Source: Phytopythium helicoides
Lineage: Eukaryota; Oomycota; Peronosporomycetes; Pythiales; Pythiaceae
Assembly (NCBI GenBank): GCA_024867545.1
Contig: JANFNE010000011.1
Coordinates: 248,001 to 312,000 of the forward strand
Direction of reading: 5' to 3'
DNA length: 64,000 bases
Shown: piece by piece, positions 35,827 to 46,118 of the stretch
Numbering within the stretch: position 1 is the stretch's first letter
Layout: each line of letters opens with the position of its first letter
Notes under the pieces: model-generated
What the model saw: only the letters and a program-made list of their open reading frames with translations
What the model was told of the DNA's origin: nothing
Database searches by the model: none
Translations under genes and position numbers: made by a program

Positions 35827-38308
35827 CTACCTCGAGAGTAATTTCGGTGTGAGCAGCGACCGCATCGACAACACTCTGACGAGCTCAAACAAATCGAGCG
35901 CTGACTCTGACTTGACGTCCGGTGGGTGGGCAACAATCCACGACACGATCGCGTTGAACGGGGCGACGAGACGCGGGATTGACTCTGGGAGGCGAGCTGG
36001 GTGACTTTTCTTGTCTTGAAAGTTGCTTGCTATGAAAAGAACGACGCACACCACATGTAGAAGCATGACATAGCGGTCGTCTTCACCTCGAGCCTCCATC
36101 GTCAGCTCCGAGTCGTTGACAAGGCGCGAGCCACTTGCACACGCGACCGGCAGCAAGAAAGCCAGCGATCGAAACCACTCTGCCTCGTTCGGCAGATGAG
36201 AATCGGCTGACGAGTTTCTTCCTTCGTCGTTGCCTCCGCGGATCAGGATGAGATTAATGAGGATTCCAAGGCACAACGTCATGGTGGATATGCTCCCGTA
36301 TTCGGTAGTTCCATCGGCGATATTTGCACAAAGTGTACAGGTGAACCGCATGAGACGCCGAAGTACTTCTTCCTCTTCCGAAAGAGCTGCGGCACCTTCG
36401 GGAAGAGCACTGACCTGCAATAGCCCAGGTAGGAGAAAATGAAGCTGGTCAATGCCTGGATCTACAGAAGCTGTTGCAGTCACATTTTTGATAATGTTTG
36501 CAAGTTCGTTGACTTCGTCATCAGAGTCAATCTCGTCGTCTGAATCGACCTCGTGGGGTTGAGTTTGGCGCCACGATCCATGAACTGCGCTATCTGATTG
36601 CAGGGGAGTATAGCACACCATAAATGGCAGCAGTTGTACGACAACATCGACACTGGTATCCGAATCCTCGGCTAGCCACGCTCCAATGACACGAATGCTT
36701 GCACGCACTACCGCATCTAGCTTGTACACCGACTCGTCTTGCAACTCCTTCAGCTCGCGATACCGGTGCGACTGCATGTAGTCCCTGGCTAGTGTCATGA
36801 ACCCTAGTACAACCCCAAACATTTCGCCGAACGTGGTCTTCATGCTCAGGAGCACATCGTACGGAAGGATTAGGTTGTCCGAGTCGCTTGTGACGAGACT
36901 GGTAATGATATGTTCAACGATGCCGTAGCATACGGGCAATACTTGGAGCGTTCGGTTTATCTCACGACCACGCCGCTCGAAATCACGAGTTTCCTCGACT
37001 TTCGTTTCTTCGATCTTCACCAGTGCTAACTCGACTTCGTCGAGCATCAACTTAATCTACAGAGTAACGGAGGTCGTTTTGTTAGCAGTTGGGACCTCGC
37101 AAACAATTCTCCTAAAATAGCGAACGCACCTCGATCGATACGAGCTTCAACAAGAATAATACAAATTTTCCGCTTGAAACCTCGTCTGGAGGAGCTTGGC
37201 TACGCAGAGTCGTTCCTGGAACCATCCATGATGTGCCTGTGTGTTGCATGAGCTGAAGCACTAATCGAAGGCATTCGTCACGCTCTTGGTGAGGCCACTT
37301 GGAGCGCAAGAAGTGCAGCACACCAGAACGAATGTCCGAAAGGCACTGCGACGACAGCAGCTCTGCTGGCGCATCATTGCTCTCGACAAGCGTCATGTAG
37401 CTGTTTAAAATGCCAAGTATCCGGAGTGACACCTCGCCTCCGACATTGCCGAAGCGTGAGCACATGAAGTCGAAATCATAATTGTGGACTCGCGACCAAA
37501 AGTTGAGTTTCGTCGCAAGTTGAGCAAGCAGTGTCCAAACTTTTGCTTCTGATTCCGAAGTGTTCATGCCTCTTGGTTCGTCATCCTCGCTTTTCTCCTC
37601 TTTTTTCGCGGCAGTTTGTTCCCGCGAGAGCTTCTTTGCTGCACCAAACAGCCGTCCGATCACATTCTCGTGCATGAAAGTCTGCAAACAGCGTTCAGTT
37701 ACAGCTACACCTTCAAAGCGTGAAGAATGGCACGAAACCCACCTTCTCTCCTTTTTCTGAGGCAACAAGGCCGCAAAGAGCTCGAAAGCAGTCGTCAAGG
37801 CTCTGAGAAGGGCAGCCTGGCGAGCTGAGCTGCTCGACCAGAAACCGGACGAGATTGTCCTGCGCGAACTCATCGGCGACCACCTCGTCACTGCAAAAGC
37901 TGCAACATTCAACTCGTCAGGACTACCTCAGGCACGTGCTGGATCGGAAACCGTTGTGTACCAACCTGGCGATCAAGTTGAGCCCGAGCGTCTGGAACGA
38001 CGACAGCGAGTCCGGCTGCACGCTATCTGCTCCACCAACCCATCAAGGTCAGCAGAATCCCCGAGCTAATGCCAGCGAGAGTGCGCCCGACCTCGCGTGT
38101 GCAGCAGCCGCAGGAAGAAGGCTGGGCCAACCGTCTCGAGCACCTGGCGGCGCACCTGCTGGAGCCGCTCGAGCGACAGTCCGTCCAGCTTCGTGACCAT
38201 CAGCAGCCCCGCGAACTTGTGCTCGTCCGTCGCCCCCTGCAGCATGCGCAGACACTGAGCCACGCGCTCGTCGCCGTCGCTGTCGCCGTCGCTGCCGCTG
38301 CTCGCCAT
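35827..38308 (-). CDS. NCDN: Neurochondrin family protein
   Basis: Armadillo-like helical protein of the neurochondrin family; animal members bind signalling receptors and affect vesicle traffic, but the role in protists is unknown. The first exon (from ATG 38308, MASSGSDGD) has the family opening CLRMLQGATDEHKFAGLLMVTKL and ETVGPAFFLRLLHTR. Next exons: a short one around SFQTLGLNLIA (38000-37970), then FCSDEVVADEFAQ to EKGEK, a middle exon with KLNFWSRVHNYDFDFMCSRFG, and the last (to 35827) with IRVIGAWLAEDSD, a clear neurochondrin signature, and LLPGLLQV. Introns 60-75 nt with GTGCG or GTTGG donors; one has the branch CTGCTAAC. Ends LLTPKLLSR. Confidence 0.85.
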
Positions 38309-38499
38309 GCTCGATGCGTTTTTCGGTTGTTGCTTGCTGCCAGCGAGTGGTGATTTGAGTTCAATATGCGTCACTACAGGGTGATTTGCAACTTAGTGAC
38401 GTCAACTGGGTCAAGTGGCGGCGTTCGCGCCGGTGTTCTCGGATTCCAGGGGGAGATTATCGCTATGGCACGATTGTGCGGCTTGACGCGGGAGAACGG

Positions 38500-39768
38500 C
38501 TACATGAAGTCCTCCTCGTAGGCGTTGACGCTGCTTAGGTCGGCGCTGGCCTCATATTTCTCGGCCGACCCGATGTTGTCGCGGCTCATCAGCGAGCTGC
38601 GCGGCAAAACAACAACAACAAAATTAACCACTCAGAGTTTTGGCAATGCAACAAGAGCAGCCATCAACTTTAGCGTACGAGTAGCTGCGGAGCTCCTTCT
38701 GCTGCTTGCGCTCTTCTCGGGCCTTGCGCTCGGCAGCCTCGAACTGTTGACGCTGCTTTTTCCGCTCCGCCTTGTAGAGCAGCTCCCGCTTCCGTTGCTC
38801 CTCTGGACGCACGTGCAAGCCAAGGACACGCATTAGTCGGATTGTTGTATTTCACACTTCAGCTCAATTGCATAGTACCTTCCAAGTCGGGATATGACTC
38901 GGTCTTGGTGCGATTGAGCGCCTTCAAAATGTCCTTGTTCTTCTCCTTGACGACGTACGTCCGAACCTAACGATTCCCCAATATTTCAGTCGCCACGCCT
39001 GGATCAATCAACACCAGCTTCACTGCAGTTTGTCGTACTCGGTCGGGGTGGTTGAAGCCAACCTGGCCAACTTCCATGGACGCCGTCTTTTTCAGATTCC
39101 GCCACTTGGTATACACCTGCCGGAATACAGCGAACATTAGTCGGCAAGCAAATGCTTCGTTTCACTGAAACCAAGGCATGAACACGAACCACTGCGACAC
39201 TCTTCTTCTTGCAGCCTTCGATCGAGTTTTCCTAACGAATGCCGACGCCGTTGCACTCAGAGAGAGAAGTGTATCAGTTGCATCTGCATGCCGCACCTTG
39301 ACGAGTTGCGCGCACTCCTCCAGACACGTCTCGGAGATGTCCTCGATCTTCGACTTGCCCTATAGTAATAGCCGCAACGATAATGGTCATTTCATTCATT
39401 GATGAATGTTGTGAAGCCGCCACCACCACAGCCACTCACCATCGGTAGTCGCAAGTACACGTGTGCCGACGACAAGTCATCGACATGGAACCTGTCTCGC
39501 GAACAACTTGTCAGTGGTTCCCAAGCACTTCGCAGCACTGCGATTGTTGCAGTGGGAACTGCCGTTGACGCTTCACGCACCAAATGTCCTCGAGGAAGCC
39601 GTAGCGAATCAAGTCTTCATTCTCGAACTTGTCCTTGCCCATATAAATGGTGTGGCCCTCTGCTCGCATGAGCGCCACGAAACGGGTGAGCTACGCCGCG
39701 CTTGCGGTCGCGACGCAGTGAACTACGCCAGACGGAGACGCACCGGACGACGTGAAGTAGAAGACCAT
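38500..39768 (-). CDS. CCDC25: Coiled-coil domain-containing protein 25 (NFACT-R domain, Jlp2-like)
   Basis: Eight or nine small exons read as CCDC25 from end to end: MVFYFTSS at 39768, then [21 protein letters not shown], then [25 protein letters not shown] and [40 protein letters not shown], a [15 protein letters not shown] helix, a Lys/Arg-rich coiled coil, ELRSYS, and the closing YEEDFM. The N-terminal NFACT-R domain binds RNA in relatives; in mammals CCDC25 also acts as a surface DNA sensor, which need not apply here. Introns 60-90 nt, several using GTGCG donors. The final FM ending is conserved to animals. CCAAT boxes at 39843 and about 39879 lie upstream. Confidence 0.9.
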
Positions 39769-40245
39769 GGCGACCTCGGCAATTGAGCAGCTTGGTGGCG
39801 TTCTGGTTCTGTTGACCATTCCACTCTCACTTCGATTTTTGACCAATCAACGGCTGAATGCGTCCGCAAAGCTCTGCTTCATTGGTCGGCGCGGTGTCAT
39901 CATGGCATTGCCATGTCAAGCTGCCATGGTTGCATGCATTGCGGGGCGCTTGAGGCTGGAGCACTACTGTAGTCGGACTGTAATTGCTCACCACGCCATT
40001 GTAGGACAGTTGAGAGTGGTCTCTCCGTTGATGGAGCCTTAAGACGAATTGACCGCTTTTCTACCATAAAATAGAGCTTTGTTGACTTGCTTCGCGAGTT
40101 TGCTCGCCATTTCCTACCGCCGACGCCGTCGCCATCGACAGGGCTTACATACTGCTATCCGAGAGGAAATAACCTGATCGACAAGGCCTATTGAGCTGGC
40201 GAGCGCTGCTCAAGAATCCTCGAAATTGCCACGCGAACCACGCCA
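39769..40245. other. Gap upstream of CCDC25 and downstream of BET1
   Basis: About 480 bp. CCAAT at 39843-39847 and ATTGG near 39879 fit a promoter for CCDC25. A plus-strand ORF (39767-40042) is hydrophobic but overlaps the CCDC25 start antisense and has no family features. No repeat or RNA gene seen. Confidence 0.35.
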
Positions 40246-40868
40246 CTAGCTGGATCGGATCGTGAAGTAGAGCAGCACGAACACTACCACTACGAAGGCG
40301 ATCAGGTAGAGCATGTGCTTGCTTCCGCCTTGGGCCATCATGACGTTCAGGCGCTTCATGGTGCCTCCAAGGAGCCCATCGGTGTTGTCAAACTCCTTGC
40401 CCTGAACGAAGGAGATTCCACCATTGGTCACAATGAGTGATCTAAACCTCTCCACTCCATCAACAGCACCAGCAGCAACGCACCATTCCATCTAGGAAGC
40501 GGTTCTGGTCGACTACTTCGCGATGGATGCTCGTGGAGAGCTGCATCGACATCCACAAGTCTTGCGTTAGTCCCATGAAGATCCCGGCAAGAGGCTCACT
40601 CAAGTGTGGTGCCGCACCTGCTTGAGCTGGTTGATCTGCAGCGACAGGTGGCTGATCTGCTCATCGTTCTGCTCCTCTAGCAGCCGCTTGGCCTGCTCGC
40701 CGTTGTCCACGCTGCCCCCTGCCTGCCAGCACAAAATCCAATCAGCACCGTCTCGCAGCTTCTTGGCCGCCTACCGCGCAGCTTCTCGCGCACCTGCAGG
40801 CGAGACGACGCGCCGGCGAACAGCGCGTCTCGAGCGTTGGAGCGTTGGTTCGTCATCCGGTTGTACAT
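40246..40868 (-). CDS. BET1: Qc-SNARE Bet1
   Basis: Bet1 is the Qc SNARE of ER-to-Golgi fusion, working with the COG and p115 tethers. Four exons: MYNRMTNQRSNARDALF at 40868; GGSVDNGEQAKRLLEEQNDEQ; LSTSIHREVVDQNRFLDGM; and GKEFDNTDGLLGGTMKRLN, then a C-terminal anchor (LYLIAFVVVVFVLLYF) ending IRSS. The SNARE heptads and the central Gln layer (VVDQNRFL) are visible. The first intron has tandem AG acceptors (GGCAGGCAG); the second of these keeps frame. About 120 residues, the usual Bet1 size. CCAAT boxes at 40971 and 41036 are 100-170 bp upstream. Confidence 0.92.
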
Positions 40869-41065
40869 GAAGCGGGGCGTCGGGCGGGTGCTAGCGAGCG
40901 TCGAGCACTTGGCGTCCGAGTCCTCGCTTCGGCCTCGCTTCGCCTTCCTCGAGTGACGACGGCGGCTATAATTGGCTCCATCGGGGAAATTGGTATTTTC
41001 AACCAATCCGAGAGGTGTAAGGGAGGGAGAATCGACCAATCGTCGCGTGACATTTCAGCGGGGAG

Positions 41066-41416
41066 GTGCCTTTCAGAACGAATACAGTATCTTTTACGAT
41101 CCGTTTTCGGAGGATACGTTGCTGCTTGAAGCGCCACAAAGCTCGACCAGAGGTCGCGGCTCTCCGAGAGCAAAAAGCTTCGGTGTCCCCACGCGAGGAT
41201 ACTGCAGAGCTGAAGAGGTGGCTCGGTGAGCAAAGCGTCGTGGAGTCTGCGGCACTGGAACGCCGAAACCTTTTTCTTTCAGAAGTCGCCCGTCGTCCAA
41301 TCACAGTCTTGGATCTGTCAAAATCGTCGCCATGCCGAAGATACTCTTTGCCACTGCAATCGGTGATCACCAAGCGAGTCTTTAGCCCGCAGCGCATCGA
41401 GGACATCGTGGAGTAG
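41066..41416 (+). pseudogene. Fragment resembling an oomycete coiled-coil protein
   Basis: An open frame with no ATG in it. The middle reads EVAALREQKASVSPRED then LKRWLGEQSVVESAALERRN, a helix pattern like the zipper-adjacent region of large oomycete paralogous families, but the frame opens inside a promoter and stops soon after, with no splice partners I can see. It may be a truncated copy or chance. CCAAT boxes of the BET1 promoter overlap its left edge. Confidence 0.25.
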
Positions 41417-42344
41417 CCTTGCGGAACTCCAACGCAGTCGGATGGTTTTGACAGTGAAGCGCTCAAACCCGATCCGTTTTGCTGACTCGACAGAAAATCA
41501 TTTCACTCGCATCCACTATGGTTAGGGTACCTGATTTTTCGTATGGGTGTTTGTATGTCTCGCGATGGGTACAGTTCATTGCGTGCGCCGTTGGAATCGC
41601 AGACTGCTCACTGTCACAGCGCGTGGGCACTATCGGGATTATTTCCCAGTGCTCTTCTTGAGCTCCTCGGACTGCGTAGACTGCATGCCGCACGTCGGTC
41701 GGCTCCGCGCGTGGATCTCTCGCGGTGGTTTCCACTTCCAGGCGTCGTGCGCTCGCGCGAGGATGTGGCGAGCGGGGGAAAAAGATCCGCGCTCGGGCGG
41801 CGATTGGCTGCGGAAATTGTTCATTGTTTACGGTCTGAACCTGGACAAACCCAATTCAACCAAAGACAAAATACCTAAAACAAAATTGGAGTCACGTAAA
41901 TTGTAATATCGAAACATTATCTGGATATTAGTACCCAATATAAGTCCATCAACCACCCAAAGTAACAAATAGTCACGTAAATAGTGTATACGAGAATCCA
42001 ACCATCAGCAGACGGCGCGCAGAAGCGTCGGGCGTTTTTCCCACTGTTTGTACCGTACCCTTGACTTGCTGTACGGACCGCCCGCCCGCATACTGAAACC
42101 CAGTCGCCGCGCTGAACGTAGAGGCAGGTTGCCTTTTCGAGCCTGCCCTTTCTCTTCCTTATACTTTTTTCGCCCACGGTCGGGCGACAGCCCTCCATCC
42201 CACTCGACCTGCCGCTTGCCTCGCCGGCCGCTCACTCCCTCAAAGCCGAGATCGTCGCCAGGCCCCCGCCGCCGCCCCGACGTTCCTGCCTTTCCCTCTC
42301 TGCCTGTAGCTCGCCGCCCCCAGCAGATCCCCCGCGCCTTCAAC
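41417..42344. other. Upstream region of the EGF-like gene with a direct repeat
   Basis: Holds an exact 12-bp direct repeat AGTCACGTAAAT at 41890-41901 and 41971-41982 (81 bp apart), an ATTGG box at 41803-41807, and from about 42140 a pyrimidine-rich leader that stays open in the frame of the next CDS but has no better start. The overlapping ORFs around 41463-41906 look like shadows. Confidence 0.35.
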
Positions 42345-43649
42345 ATGCAGCTGCGCTCGATGCTCGTGCTCGCGGCCTCGGCGCTCGTGGCGGTGCACGC
42401 GGCGTCCTCGAGCGACTCTGGCTCGTCGGACGACTACGACTTCTACTGCACGTCGGACGCCTACTGCGAGAAGAAGTTCCCCGGCACGGTCTGCATCTCG
42501 GTCGACAACTACGGCGAGATCATCCGAAAGTGCACGCCCAACACGGACGAGCGCCCCGCCTGCCGCGGCGCGCAGCCGGGCCTCTGCCCCTCCTACCAGA
42601 GCGCCGAGATCGGCTTCCTCAACACGCAGTGCGTCTTTGTCGCCAAGGACACGGCCCAGGCCATCGCGTCGGCCGTCTCGAGCGGAGACTCGTCCAGCTC
42701 GGGATCCAGCGAGTCCTCGAGCGCGTCCTCTAGCGGCAGCGGCTCGTCGCGCCGACTCGCGACCTCGAGCTCCAGCGAGAGTGCGAGCGCCAGCGCCAGC
42801 GCCTCTACGTCCGGCAGCGGCACCACCGACTCGAGCGGTGAGACGGATACCACGGTCGGCTCGTCGAGCGGCAGCGCGACTGTCGGATCGTCGTCGGGCA
42901 CGGCCACGACCACGGGCACTGGTGCCAACTCGTACGCCAAGGTCAAGATCGGCAACGCCACGGTCACTGGACAGTTCGTGTGTGTCGATGTCGCCGACTG
43001 CCTGAACAAGGCCTACGACACGGACTCGTGCTTCCCGAGTGCTTGTGGCTCGCCGGGCTCGATCAACCAGTGCAACAACCAGGGAACGTGCACCTACGCT
43101 TCGATCCAGAAGATGAGCGCTCGTAGCTGTGCGTGCTACGCTGGCTTCGACGGCACCATGTGCTCGAAGACAGTCTCTGGCGCCTGTGATGTCGACTGCG
43201 GTCTTGGCGGAGACTGTGTCGATGGTGAGTGCTCGTGCAAGGCTGGATGGGATGGAGAGGAGTACGACGGTAAGCAGGGCAAGCCCGACCAGCGCTGCAC
43301 CAAGTGCACCAACGACCTGGCGTGCCAGAACGACAACTCGTGCAACACGGAGACGGGCAAGTGCATCTGCAGCCCTGGCTACTCTGGAACGACGTGCGGT
43401 GCTACCGAGGACTCGTGCGTGAAGACGACGTGCAGTGACGAAGGCGAGTGCCAGCTCTTCGACAACGGAACTGCCGCCTGCTACTGCCCGATCTGCGACC
43501 CTGAGTGCTCGCTCTGCAACACGACGAACAACTCGTCGGAGTGGGACTGCTCGCTGTGCGCTTCCCTCGGCTCGGTGGCGGGATTCCACAAGTTGGCCAT
43601 CTTCTTCTCGGCCTTCGCCGCCGTCATCGTCGCCAGCTTCGCCCTCTAA
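42345..43649 (+). CDS. Secreted EGF-like, Ser-rich, probably GPI-anchored surface protein
   Basis: Intronless, 434 residues from ATG 42345. A signal peptide (MQLRSMLVLAASALVAVHA) leads to a Cys-rich region (about 35-100), then a long Ser/Thr/Gly spacer (about 120-220) suited to O-glycosylation, then Cys-rich EGF-like modules (CYAGFDGTMCS, CSCKAGWDGEEY, CICSPGYSGTTCG) and a final CPICDPECSLC block. The C-terminus is hydrophobic (FFSAFAAVIVASFAL) with Ser/Asn upstream, as for a GPI signal. GC-rich with strong codon bias, so probably highly expressed. A cell-wall or zoospore/cyst surface protein is inferred; no enzyme domain seen. The minus-strand 449-residue ORF across it is a shadow. Confidence 0.82.
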   Translation: MQLRSMLVLAASALVAVHAASSSDSGSSDDYDFYCTSDAYCEKKFPGTVCISVDNYGEIIRKCTPNTDERPACRGAQPGLCPSYQSAEIGFLNTQCVFVAKDTAQAIASAVSSGDSSSSGSSESSSASSSGSGSSRRLATSSSSESASASASASTSGSGTTDSSGETDTTVGSSSGSATVGSSSGTATTTGTGANSYAKVKIGNATVTGQFVCVDVADCLNKAYDTDSCFPSACGSPGSINQCNNQGTCTYASIQKMSARSCACYAGFDGTMCSKTVSGACDVDCGLGGDCVDGECSCKAGWDGEEYDGKQGKPDQRCTKCTNDLACQNDNSCNTETGKCICSPGYSGTTCGATEDSCVKTTCSDEGECQLFDNGTAACYCPICDPECSLCNTTNNSSEWDCSLCASLGSVAGFHKLAIFFSAFAAVIVASFAL

Positions 43650-44033
43650 GGCGACTGTTCTCTAGTTCGTGCGAGTCTTCGATCACATCAAGGTCGGCAA
43701 GCGCAAGGTCCTCCGTCTACGATGCCGGGACCGAACTCCGCAGCAGGCTCCCCACCGTCAGTTGCATTATTATGTCTGCATTCCCCGTAGAATTGCCTCA
43801 GAGGAATACACCAGTGGCGATTACTTTCTTCGGTGCCGCCTTCGTTGTGATGGTTTGACTCGAATGTATCCTTCAACCGCCGAGGTGAATGAGGCATGTT
43901 GCAGGCTGCCAGCAAGTCTAGAGCATGCAGAGGCGAGAAAATAGTGTAGAGCTGCATTGATTGGAGCTAGTACATGGGCAAAACACCCTCAGATCGCTGC
44001 TGCTGCTGCTGCTGGTCCCCAACAGCAGCATAC
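43650..44033. other. Convergent 3' ends of the EGF-like and SmE genes
   Basis: About 380 bp between two stop codons. Contains a GCT/CTG repeat (about 43999-44015). No gene seen. Confidence 0.4.
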
Positions 44034-44365
44034 TTACTTGGACCCGTCAACACTCATCATGAGCGTGATGGTGTCGCCCTTGAGTAGGATCCGTCCGAGT
44101 GGCGTGCGCTTCAGGTTCTTGACGTCGAGCTCCTCGGCATCGTCCAGCACCAGGTTCATGTACTCGTCGAAGCCCATGATGCGGCCCTCGATTCTCGTGT
44201 TGACCTGCTCGTACAGCCACACCTGAATGCGCGATTTCTGCCCCGCGCAACTCTCTGTAAGCGACAGCAATGACAGCATCGACAGCCACAGCGACTTACG
44301 TTCTGGAGGAACCGGAACATGAGGTTGATGGGCTGGGTCATCGGCTTCTGCACCTTGGTACTCAT
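44034..44365 (-). CDS. SNRPE: Small nuclear ribonucleoprotein SmE
   Basis: SmE is one of seven proteins in the ring on U1, U2, U4 and U5 snRNAs. Exon 1 starts at 44365 with [22 protein letters not shown]; after a roughly 60-nt intron (about 44299-44239) exon 2 has [35 protein letters not shown] and [15 protein letters not shown], the Sm1 and Sm2 motifs. About 90 residues, full length. Near-identical to SmE across eukaryotes. Confidence 0.97.
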
Positions 44366-44821
44366 GGCTGCGGGAGGTTGTTGAGAACGAGGCGGTGGGA
44401 CTTCTGGGGACGCACAGGTAGCAACACGCGCATGAAAAAGGTGAGAAACGACCACAACAGACAGTACAGCATGTGCAACAACACTAGCAGCCGGTCCGCG
44501 GCGTCCGCCGCCTCTAGGGAGCGCCGTGGACGCCGCGAGCGCGGCCCATTTCCGCCACTTTACCTTGGAGCTCGAAGGGGTTGTTGCCAGCCGGCCGAGG
44601 TATAAATGGTGAGGATACGGCGAATTTTACCCAATGAAATCCATAAACAATCCATAAGGAGAGGTGATTCGCTGAATATTGGAGTTGCTCGGTGACTTGC
44701 TGACTTTGGAGCGTCGTTTCAAGCACTTTTTGGGCGATGATCGAATCAAGGAGACGGCGGCAGCGCACGAAGGGCAGTAGACGGCCATCCCATTGCATTG
44801 AATCGAGGAAAGCGAACGGAT
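44366..44821. promoter_or_regulatory. Divergent promoter of SmE and the coiled-coil protein
   Basis: 456 bp between divergent starts. A CCAAT box at about 44630-44634 lies near the middle. The sequence around 44590-44660 is AT-richer than its flanks. Role inferred from geometry. Confidence 0.35.
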
Positions 44822-45919
44822 ATGTTGGTTGGAGCGAGGACATCGACTCAGGTTTGTCGTGATCGCAGTGTAAAACCAGCTAGTTTTTTATACTCTGTTG
44901 ACACTCGTGTGGCGAACACTCCAGATGGCCAATTTCCCGCAGAGAGCGACAGCTTTCTTGACGGAGCTCTGCATAGTTTGGATGTTTTGATGAGAGAATG
45001 CAAGCGCCAGCTTGCGAGTCACTCCGCACCAAGTTCTGATGCTGTGGACTTCACACAGCAAGCGTACGAGCAGATTGTAGGCATCTGCGTCCACGCTGGG
45101 ATAACCAATGTCGGAGTCAGCGACAGCGATCCAGCAGATTTTCCAGCAAGGTGTAATGATGAGTGCAGAGGAAGTGGGAGCTCTTGCAGTTGCGAAGAGA
45201 ACATATCGCTAGACGTGGAGTACAGCGACGAAGATGTAGATTACGAGTCACTCAGAGACGAGTGCAAGGGTGATCACTCTTTCTCTACCTCAAGATCACA
45301 AGGATACGAAGGAAGCGTATCTGCACTATCCTCCGTATCAACGAGACGACTGCAAGATGAACTTGCTTCGACAGAGGTAAGTCATCCGAATGACGCGTTG
45401 GCAGCCATCCAGCTTCAGCTGTCCCAGACAAACGAGCGTATCAATAAACTGGAGACAGCGACGCACGACACTAGGCGATCAGTGGAAAGATCGATGCAAG
45501 ACCAAGCACAGTATTGGCGAACCATTTGTGATGAACTTGTGCGTGACAAGCGCGGCTTAGCAACACAACTCGCCGAAGAGCGTGGGAGGCTTGCTGCACT
45601 GAAGCTGCGCACAGACATCCGCGGCTCCAGCACCCCAGCGCAGAAAAGGAGTCCACCGACACTGGTCCTAAGTGACATTTCAAGTGAGTTCGAGCCAATT
45701 ACCCCCAGCGACTCTCACACGCAGTCTCCTTCACGCGACAACAACAATCTGTCCCCAAGTCCGAAAAGCTCACCAGACGACGGAGCAGCAGCAGCCACCA
45801 CCACCACCACGTCTCTCGGCACAGGCAAGACGCAGATACCCACCGAGGACCGCCTGCCCAGCTTCCGTCGCAACTACCTGTCCCTAGGCCAGTCCAGGTT
45901 GCACTCATCTAGTCGATAG
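44822..45919 (+). CDS. Unknown acidic, Ser-rich protein with a coiled coil
   Basis: Single exon, 365 residues from ATG 44822; the frame opens earlier but without an ATG. A helical N-terminus (FLDGALHSLDVLMRECKRQL) is followed by an acidic patch (DVEYSDEDVDYESLRDE), a coiled coil at about 205-265 (LQLSQTNERINKLE to LAEERGRLAALKL), and a Ser/Pro/Thr-rich tail with a short Ala-Thr run. An intron after the ninth codon is possible but not required. I recognise no family. A cytoskeletal or scaffold role would fit the coil only loosely. Confidence 0.55.
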   Translation: MLVGARTSTQVCRDRSVKPASFLYSVDTRVANTPDGQFPAESDSFLDGALHSLDVLMRECKRQLASHSAPSSDAVDFTQQAYEQIVGICVHAGITNVGVSDSDPADFPARCNDECRGSGSSCSCEENISLDVEYSDEDVDYESLRDECKGDHSFSTSRSQGYEGSVSALSSVSTRRLQDELASTEVSHPNDALAAIQLQLSQTNERINKLETATHDTRRSVERSMQDQAQYWRTICDELVRDKRGLATQLAEERGRLAALKLRTDIRGSSTPAQKRSPPTLVLSDISSEFEPITPSDSHTQSPSRDNNNLSPSPKSSPDDGAAAATTTTTSLGTGKTQIPTEDRLPSFRRNYLSLGQSRLHSSSR

Positions 45920-46118
45920 CTGGACCATTGATGATGAACAATCTCACTTCAACGTGGGGTTCGATGCGAGTGACGTGTCAGCACTTGAAGTTCGCGTTAC
46001 CTTCTCGCAACCTTCCGCTCGACGGTTGCATTTTTGAGGGGGAAAGGCACAAGATTATCGCGGTGCCAGCAGGGGGAAGCGCCGATCCGAGGCTCTCTTC
46101 CTGCGCGCGTGGTGGGCC

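Noticed and set aside
39767..40042. 91-residue hydrophobic plus ORF
   Set aside because: Starts antisense in the CCDC25 first exon and crosses its CCAAT boxes; promoter DNA is the simpler reading.
42240..43589. 449-residue minus-strand ORF
   Set aside because: Antisense shadow of the GC-rich EGF-like gene; Arg/Ala-rich with no domain.
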